This document shows, piece after piece, positions 58,277 to 64,000 of a stretch of DNA of 64,000 bases. Below the pieces are notes generated by a model, which was not told the DNA's origin, did no database searches, and saw nothing but the letters and a program-made list of their open reading frames with translations. Source of the DNA: Lycium barbarum (lineage: Eukaryota; Streptophyta; Magnoliopsida; Solanales; Solanaceae); contig NC_083341.1 of assembly GCF_019175385.1 (NCBI RefSeq), positions 87,198,321 through 87,262,320 of the forward strand, written 5' to 3'. The translations under genes and the position numbers were made by a program. Position 1 is the first letter of the stretch; each line of letters opens with the position of its first letter.

Positions 58277-60085
58277 GGTCTCGAGTACTAAGATTTCCTC
58301 CGAGCTTAAGATGATGTTGAGTATATTATTTTATGTACACAAAGATATAAGCTCATGACTTATAAGTTACGAGAGGATTAGACGTTAAACAAATCGAATC
58401 GAATTAAGTTACAGGCTGTGCAAATCGACGGGTAGAAGGAAACCATCAAGCAGAATGATGGACCATCGAGTCACCTCAGCCTCGAACCAAGGCTGCACAA
58501 CGACGGTGCAACAGGACAAACCGTCGAGTAGAACGACGGTCCGTCGAGTTGACCGTCAAAGTGCATGGCGGTGGAAAATTTATCTCTCCTATAAATTAAA
58601 AGGAGCCCCAACTTGGGTCATTATTTTCACCCAAAAATAAGATTTTTCTAGATTCTTCAACCTCTCTTGACTATCTCTACTTATCCATACACCTCGTAAG
58701 CTAATTCAAGTGAAAACCAAGCTTCAAAACCCTAAGCTAGTTCATGGAAGATGATGGTCCTTGTTTTTAGTTGAAGTTGTGGCGGATTTGGTTTAAGAAC
58801 AAGATTGTGTGAATGAAGTTCTTCAACTATAGGGAATGCTCTTCCTTTTATTGCTTATATTAAGTTGATTTGGAGGATAGTAAGTAATGAAAGTGAAGGA
58901 AATTATGGTAGTGTTGTAGTTGTTGACTATAAATGGAAGTTGAAAGGAAGTTTTGGATTGATTTAAGTGTAAATAGTATATAATTACCTAACTATCGAAT
59001 TGTTGACTTTGTTATTGATATTTGGGTGTTGTTTTGAGATTGGTAGAAGTAGAAGATATAAAGGAAGTGTTGTCCGATTTTCGTTAGCTCAATTATTAGT
59101 TTAGTTAACCTTATGAGAATTTCAATGGCTTGACCTTAGTATGAATTCTCTTGAATGTACACCTATCCTCCCGAGTTTGCTAATCTACATTCAAGAGAAT
59201 TCATACTAAGGTCAAGCCATTGAAATTCTCATAAGGTTAACTAAACTAATAATTGAGCTAACGAAAATCGGACAGCACTTCCTTTATATCTTCTACTTCT
59301 ACCAATCTCAAAACAACACCCAAATATCAATAACAAAGTCAACAATTCGATAGTTAGGTAATTATATACTATTTACACTTAAATCAATCCAAAACTTCTC
59401 AACTTCCATTTATAGTCAACAACTACAACACAATACTTAATGACTTTCCCTACCATAATTTCCTTCACTTTCATTACTTACTATCCTCCAAATCAACTTA
59501 ATATAAGCAATAAAAGGAAGTGCATTCCCTATAGTTGAAGAACTTCATTCACACAATCTTGTTCTTAAACCAAATCCGCCACAACTTCAACTAAAAACAA
59601 GGACCATCATCTTCCATGAACTAGCTTAGGGTTTTGAAGCTTGGTTTTCACTTGAATTAGCTTACGAGGTGTATGGATAAGTAGAGATAGTCAAGAGAGG
59701 TTGAAGAATCTAGAAAAATCTTATTTTTGGGTGAAAATAATGACCCAAGTTGGGGCTCCTTTTTATTTATAGGAGAGATAAATTTTCCACCGTCATGCAC
59801 TTTGACGGTCAACTCGACGGACCGTCATTCTACTCGACGGTTTGTCCTGTTGCACCGTCGTTGTGCAGCCTTGGTTCGAGGCTGAGGTGACTCGATGGTC
59901 CATCATTCTGCTTGATGGTTTCCTTCTACCCGTCGATTTGCACAGCCTGCAACTTAATTCGATTCGATTTGTTTAACGTCTAATCCTCTCGTAACTTATA
60001 AGTCATGAGCTTATATCTTTGTGTACATAAAATAACATACTCAACATCATCGTAAGCTCGGAGGCAAACCTTAGTACTCGAGACC
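58277..60085. repeat. 1.8-kb palindrome of LTR sequence
   Basis: Left arm 58277-59159 and right arm 59186-60085 are inverted copies with a 26-base loop (59160-59185). By eye the arms differ by scattered single bases and by an insertion of about 19 bases in the right arm near 59430-59450. The right arm is in the normal orientation of the K LTR; the left arm is the extra inverted copy. Each arm includes the GTCGACG word cluster (58425-58565 and 59790-59950) and a TATA-like CCTATAAAT (58589; minus-strand partner near 59765). Transcription through it would give a long hairpin RNA. Confidence 0.93.
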
Positions 60086-60137
60086 AATGTGACTAGTACA
60101 CCACGAATTTAACATAACGAAAATAAGAGGTGTAACA
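60086..60137 (-). repeat. 5' terminus of the 3' LTR of element K
   Basis: On the minus strand the LTR starts at 60137 with TGTTACACCTCTTATTTTCG. These 52 bases have no counterpart at the outer end of the left palindrome arm, which is cut before them. Confidence 0.8.
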
Positions 60138-60152
60138 TTCATCCCCCTTAGA
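60138..60152 (-). other. Polypurine tract of element K
   Basis: Minus strand CTAAGGGGGATGAA directly before the LTR start. Confidence 0.8.
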
Positions 60153-60336
60153 AACATTCATCCTCAAATGTTAAATTCTTAGGGGTTTTTACAGAAATTT
60201 TGGCAGAGTCTCCCCTGTAACTATACCTCTATCATCCTGTCACAACAACCCAAAATATACAATGCCTTACACGACCAAAAATCACAAAAAGAAAGCATTA
60301 CGCATCTGAACACAATGGTGTCTCTGTCTGAACCTC

Positions 60337-61887
60337 CTATGAGGGTGGAAGCAAATGTAGATACCTAGATCTCATATCTTTTTTAGCTTCCCAAGTCATT
60401 TCCTCAAAATTCCTTTTCCTCCAAAGGACCTTAACTGATGTTGCATCTTTATTTCTCAATCTTCGAACTTGTCTATCTAGAATGGCAATGGGAACCTCTT
60501 CATATGATAGTTTCTTGGTAACCTGAACATCATCCACAAGTATGAACTCTGGAAGAATCTCTAATGTACTTACGAAGCATCGATACATGGAAGACTGGAT
60601 ACACTGATTCCAAATCTGGATGCAAGTCTAACTCGTAGGCCACCTGGCCCACTCTACGTACAATCCTGTAAGGCCCAATATACTGAGGACTGAGCTTACA
60701 CTTTTTGCCAAATCTGATGATGCCTTTCATGGGTGACACCTTCAGGAATACCCAGTCAACAATCTGAAATTCTAAATCTCATCGACTGTTATCTACATAA
60801 GACTTCTTATGACTCCGGGCTGCCAATAATCGATCCTGAATAAGTTTGACCTTTTCCACCGCTTGTTGGATCAAGTCTGGTCCTACTAACTTAGACTCCC
60901 CTACTTCAATCCATCCAATTTGTGATCTACACTTCCGCCCATATAGAACTTCATACGGGGCCATCTGGATACTGGAATGATAGCTATTATTATATGCAAA
61001 CTCGATAAGCGGCAAATGATCATCCCAGCTACCTCTGAAATCTAGCACACATGCCCTTAACATATCTTCTAGAGTCTGAATAGTATGCTCAGCCTGTCCG
61101 TCTGTATGGGGGTGAAATGTTGTGCTAAGACTCACTTGAGTCCCCAAACCTTTCTGGAAAGACCTCCAGAAATTAGCTGTAAATTGCGCACCTCTATCAG
61201 AGATTATATATATCGGAACACCATGGAGTCGGATATCTCCTTAATATAAAGTTTCGCATATTCCTCGGCTGAGTAAGTACTCCTGACTGGCAAACAATGG
61301 ACTAATTTTATAAGTCTATCAGCAATCACCCATATGGAATCAAACTTACGTTGCGAACGAGGCAAGCCTGTAATAAAATCCATATTAATTTCCTCCCATT
61401 TTCACATTGGAATTTCCATAGATTGCAATAACCAACCGGGTTTCTGATATTCAATCTTCACTTGTTGCCAATTAGGACACTGCGCCATGAACTCTGCTAT
61501 GTCCTTTTTCATTCCATCCCACCAATAGACATCCTTAATATCATGGTACATCTTCGTCATCCCCGGATGAATAGAATAATGGGAGCAGTGAGCCTCCCCC
61601 ATAATTTGACTACGTAATCCTACAACATCAGGAATACATAGTCTGTCTCGATATATAAGAACTACATCTGCAGAAATCTCGAATGGTAACTTTTTCTTCT
61701 GCGGAGTTGTGTCCCTATAATGAACTAACATGGTATCCTTGTACTGGCGTTCATTCATTTCAGCTGCCAAAGAAGAAACTGCCACATTATGAATAGTAAT
61801 CCCCGTATCGCCCGAGTCCAATAATCGAACTCCTAGACTAGCAAATTGTTGAAGCTCATTCTTGATACCTAATTTTTGACCTCCCAT
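60337..61887 (-). pseudogene. Integrase and chromodomain-like end of element K, pseudogene
   Basis: Only the 3' part of a chromovirus pol is left. The N-terminal zinc-binding block ends CPNWQQVK near 61460, where the family has CPNCQQVK, so one zinc ligand is Trp. The DDE core is broken by a frameshift between 61148 and 61401; downstream the QAEHTIQTLEDML block keeps the catalytic Glu (61060-61095). RYIGPYRIVRRVG-like and HPVFHVSMLRK-like blocks follow, then the chromodomain-like VKVLWRKRNFEEMTWE (60385-60440) in a third frame. The similarity to the other two integrases is clear. Sequence upstream (above 61887) is unrelated, so the element is truncated in pol. Confidence 0.83.
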
Positions 61888-62640
61888 AATTTTATTTTAA
61901 TTACTCAGAGTCCTTGGATGACAAGCAAAGCAAACCATGCGGTCTTAAAGGTCAAAATGATTTTTTATAAAAATTATTGAGGTAAATATTTTACCATTCT
62001 AATTGGGTAAAATAATTTCTATATTAGTATAAATCATTTGGGAATTAATGAGTACATTTTGTGACATTTATGATATTTGTTAGTTTGAATCAAAGAAAAG
62101 CATTTTACAAGTAATTATTTATTTGATTGCTTGAATTGCAAAAATCAAATTAGCAAATATTTTATTCCAAGGATCAATTAAGAGAATTTACCATTCTACA
62201 CTTCAATCCTTAATTCTATATATTTAACATACATTGGCATAATTTTTTATAATTAATCATAATTATTTGATTATGCTCATAGTCATTTTTGCAAATTAAT
62301 TTTAATTGTCTAATTGTTTCTGTTATGGCCACAATTGAATTAACCAATTCATGGTTTAAACCAATTGGGGTCATTTTTGCAAAAATTAGCCTCTTAATGG
62401 CCATAATTGAAATAATCAATTAGATTGAATCAATTAAGGTTGTATTTGCAAATTAAGCCATTTACATAACTGGCCATATTATAAATTAATTAATAAGTTA
62501 ATTATGTCCTAATTTGATTATAATTGCAATATTATGGTCAATAGTCGATATTTTAATTTTTGTCCATTTGTAAATTACCCGTTTTTCCCTTTATACCCAT
62601 ATATACATTAAATATACATATGGGTATACGCTATATACAT
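61888..62640. other. AT-rich non-coding sequence outside the truncated element
   Basis: Very AT-rich with repeated words such as AATTGGGTAAAATAA and two copies of a TTATGGCC(A)CAATTGAA-TAACCAATT-like block (62323-62352 and 62394-62420). No coding sequence or RNA gene recognised. It may be part of an older LTR. Confidence 0.5.
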
Positions 62641-64000
62641 TGAGTAAAGGGGGGCGCTCCCATTTCTTCTTTACCCGGACCGAGTCCAGCCCAAGCAGGC
62701 AAGACCCAACCCAAAGTCCATTAGACTAAGGGGGTAATACCCCCCTTTAAATTTTCATTTTTCATACTAAACATCACCCTATACTCTTTTTCTCCTATCC
62801 TCTCCTCTCTTTCCCTTTTACCCTAACCTTAAGTCGCCGTCTCACTTTTTCTTCTTCTCTCATGCCAAAAATGACAACGCTGGAGGAAGCACAGTGTTTT
62901 GCAGCCTTCATACGTCCGTTTACATGATACAATTAATGGCTTCAACCTCATTTCCACCTTACTCACCCCAAGCGCAATAGTAATCCTCTCCTTTTACTTT
63001 TTTTTTTTTAATTTTGCGTCAAACATATCATTTTCTGTATTTTTTATGATTGTAATGTGTTTGTACTTTCCCGACTCACATTGGTTGAGCTTGAATCGAC
63101 CTGGATCGAGGGTGAGAAGGTCAAAATCTAGCCGTTTATTTGTTGTTGATGCAAATCTGGTTCGTCCATGTTGAAATACAATTTTAATTTCTGAAAAATT
63201 CTACTTGTCCCACATCGTTGGCCTTAGGGTTTTTTCATAGTTTTGGGGTTCTACAACCCTCAAGTTTTTTTTTAAAAACAAGTCTTTGAGAATCAAAAAG
63301 CTGGAATTTTGAGTTAACTTTAGATTTAAGCTTGTTAGTAAAATTTTAGACTTAAACCCTTAAAAAGTTTTGAATCTTTCAGTCCTAAAAATTTATTTAC
63401 TTTTGTTTTTGGTGTGGCTGAGCTCTGGGATTGGAAGCATTAAGGCTCCAAGTTCAATTCTTGATACGACTGAACACACAAAAGGTAACATTTTATCTTG
63501 TTATTCCTTTTCTTGTATTTTCCTTGGTTTAGTTTTAAGCAACATTGATATGTCTAACCTAGGAAGAGTACTTAGTTGAAGTCATTTTGTGACCACTTTC
63601 CTGTAGTCCTCCTTGCTTAGTTGAGTTATGATTTGTTAATTTTACCAATGTGATTATGCTTAGCTTGAGTTGCTATCTTAATAATGCTATGATAGTTTGT
63701 GGTTATCTGTGGCAAATATGTGATCATGATCAATCAGTAGTATTTTACAAATTGAGTTTTAAATGTAGTTCTGCTTGGTTTAAGTCCATCAGTGCGATAA
63801 TTCATCCTTTGTCTTTATCATTTATTTGAGTAGATTAAATTTAGAGAATAATGGGAGAAAATTGCTGAAATGAGCTTGAGTCTAGAAAGATGTTGGTTGG
63901 AGTTAAAATTTAGGACTTGGTATGATTACTGAGAGTGAAATTGAGTAGTTTGTCCTTGTGCACGTCTTCGCCTGGTCATACGCTGATATGAATGGATTGA
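62641..64000 (+). other. Unclassified region with promoter/leader-like composition
   Basis: A GC-richer segment (62650-62750) is followed by a pyrimidine-rich stretch (62780-62860: CTCTTTTTCTCC, CTCTCCTCTC). Plants often show this around transcription starts of genes or LTRs. A poly-T run lies at 62999-63010 and TGTCCCACATCG near 63210. Open frames at 62899-63174 and 63370-63579 have no recognisable domain. It could be the start of an LTR or of a gene leader with an intron beyond the window. Confidence 0.4.

Noticed and set aside
62899..63579. Two open frames as a possible host gene
   Set aside because: Short, no recognisable domain and no visible splice or codon pattern; kept only as part of an unclassified region.

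Overview
This window is repeat-derived heterochromatin from a flowering plant. It is AT-rich and almost wholly built from nested Ty3/gypsy LTR retrotransposons: Tekay/Del-type chromoviruses plus one Athila-type element. The Met-initiator and Asp primer-binding sites and the 2-3.5 kb LTRs fit an asterid, and I lean towards Solanaceae, but the sequence alone does not settle the species. I found no intact host gene. Every recognisable protein-coding stretch is a decayed gag-pol.

Layout. (a) 1-21025 is a nest read on the minus strand. The oldest layer is a chromovirus-like element D (5' LTR 18330-21025, PBS, gag start to 18034). An Athila-like element is inserted into its gag start (LTR 14029-18033, tRNA-Asp-type PBS 14006-14023, gag and protease 3334-1020). 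The Athila-like element was later hit by a complete Tekay-like element (3822-14001, duplication GTATT), a solo LTR in its own LTR (14123-16719, duplication ATTAT), a 384-bp inverted-repeat element with a tRNA-like loop (3407-3790, duplication AAACA) and another LTR (1-1001). (b) 21026-25202 is an unclassified repeat cut by a minus-strand solo LTR (21466-24441, duplication CTTGA). (c) 25203-40440 is a plus-strand Tekay-like element E with a full-length but broken gag-pol. Its 3' LTR is interrupted by a non-coding LTR element F (33074-40157). (d) 40441-45105 is a minus-strand, non-coding, apparently chimeric element G. (e) 45106-61887 is a minus-strand chromovirus remnant K. Its 3' LTR was turned into a 1.8-kb palindrome (58277-60085) and split by a 12.7-kb non-coding element H (45335-58051). 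H carries a solo LTR (49100-52579, duplication GCTAT) and a 713-bp hAT-like element (54685-55397, 8-bp duplication CTCAAAAG). (f) 61888-64000 is AT-rich sequence that I cannot classify.

The genes do not work together as a host pathway. What recurs is LTR architecture. In most LTRs a cluster of short palindromic, GC-rich words sits just upstream of a TATA-like box, and the word differs by family (ACGGNCCGT, GTCGACG, CTACAGTA, CTGCAGCGG, TGGGCC). Further downstream come conserved inverted repeats and a family-specific array of roughly 30-60-bp units. This layout is shared by LTRs that otherwise differ, and it is the most interesting feature of the window.

Element boundaries with target-site duplications were read directly from the sequence and are firm. 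Clade names rest on motif recognition, not on database searches.
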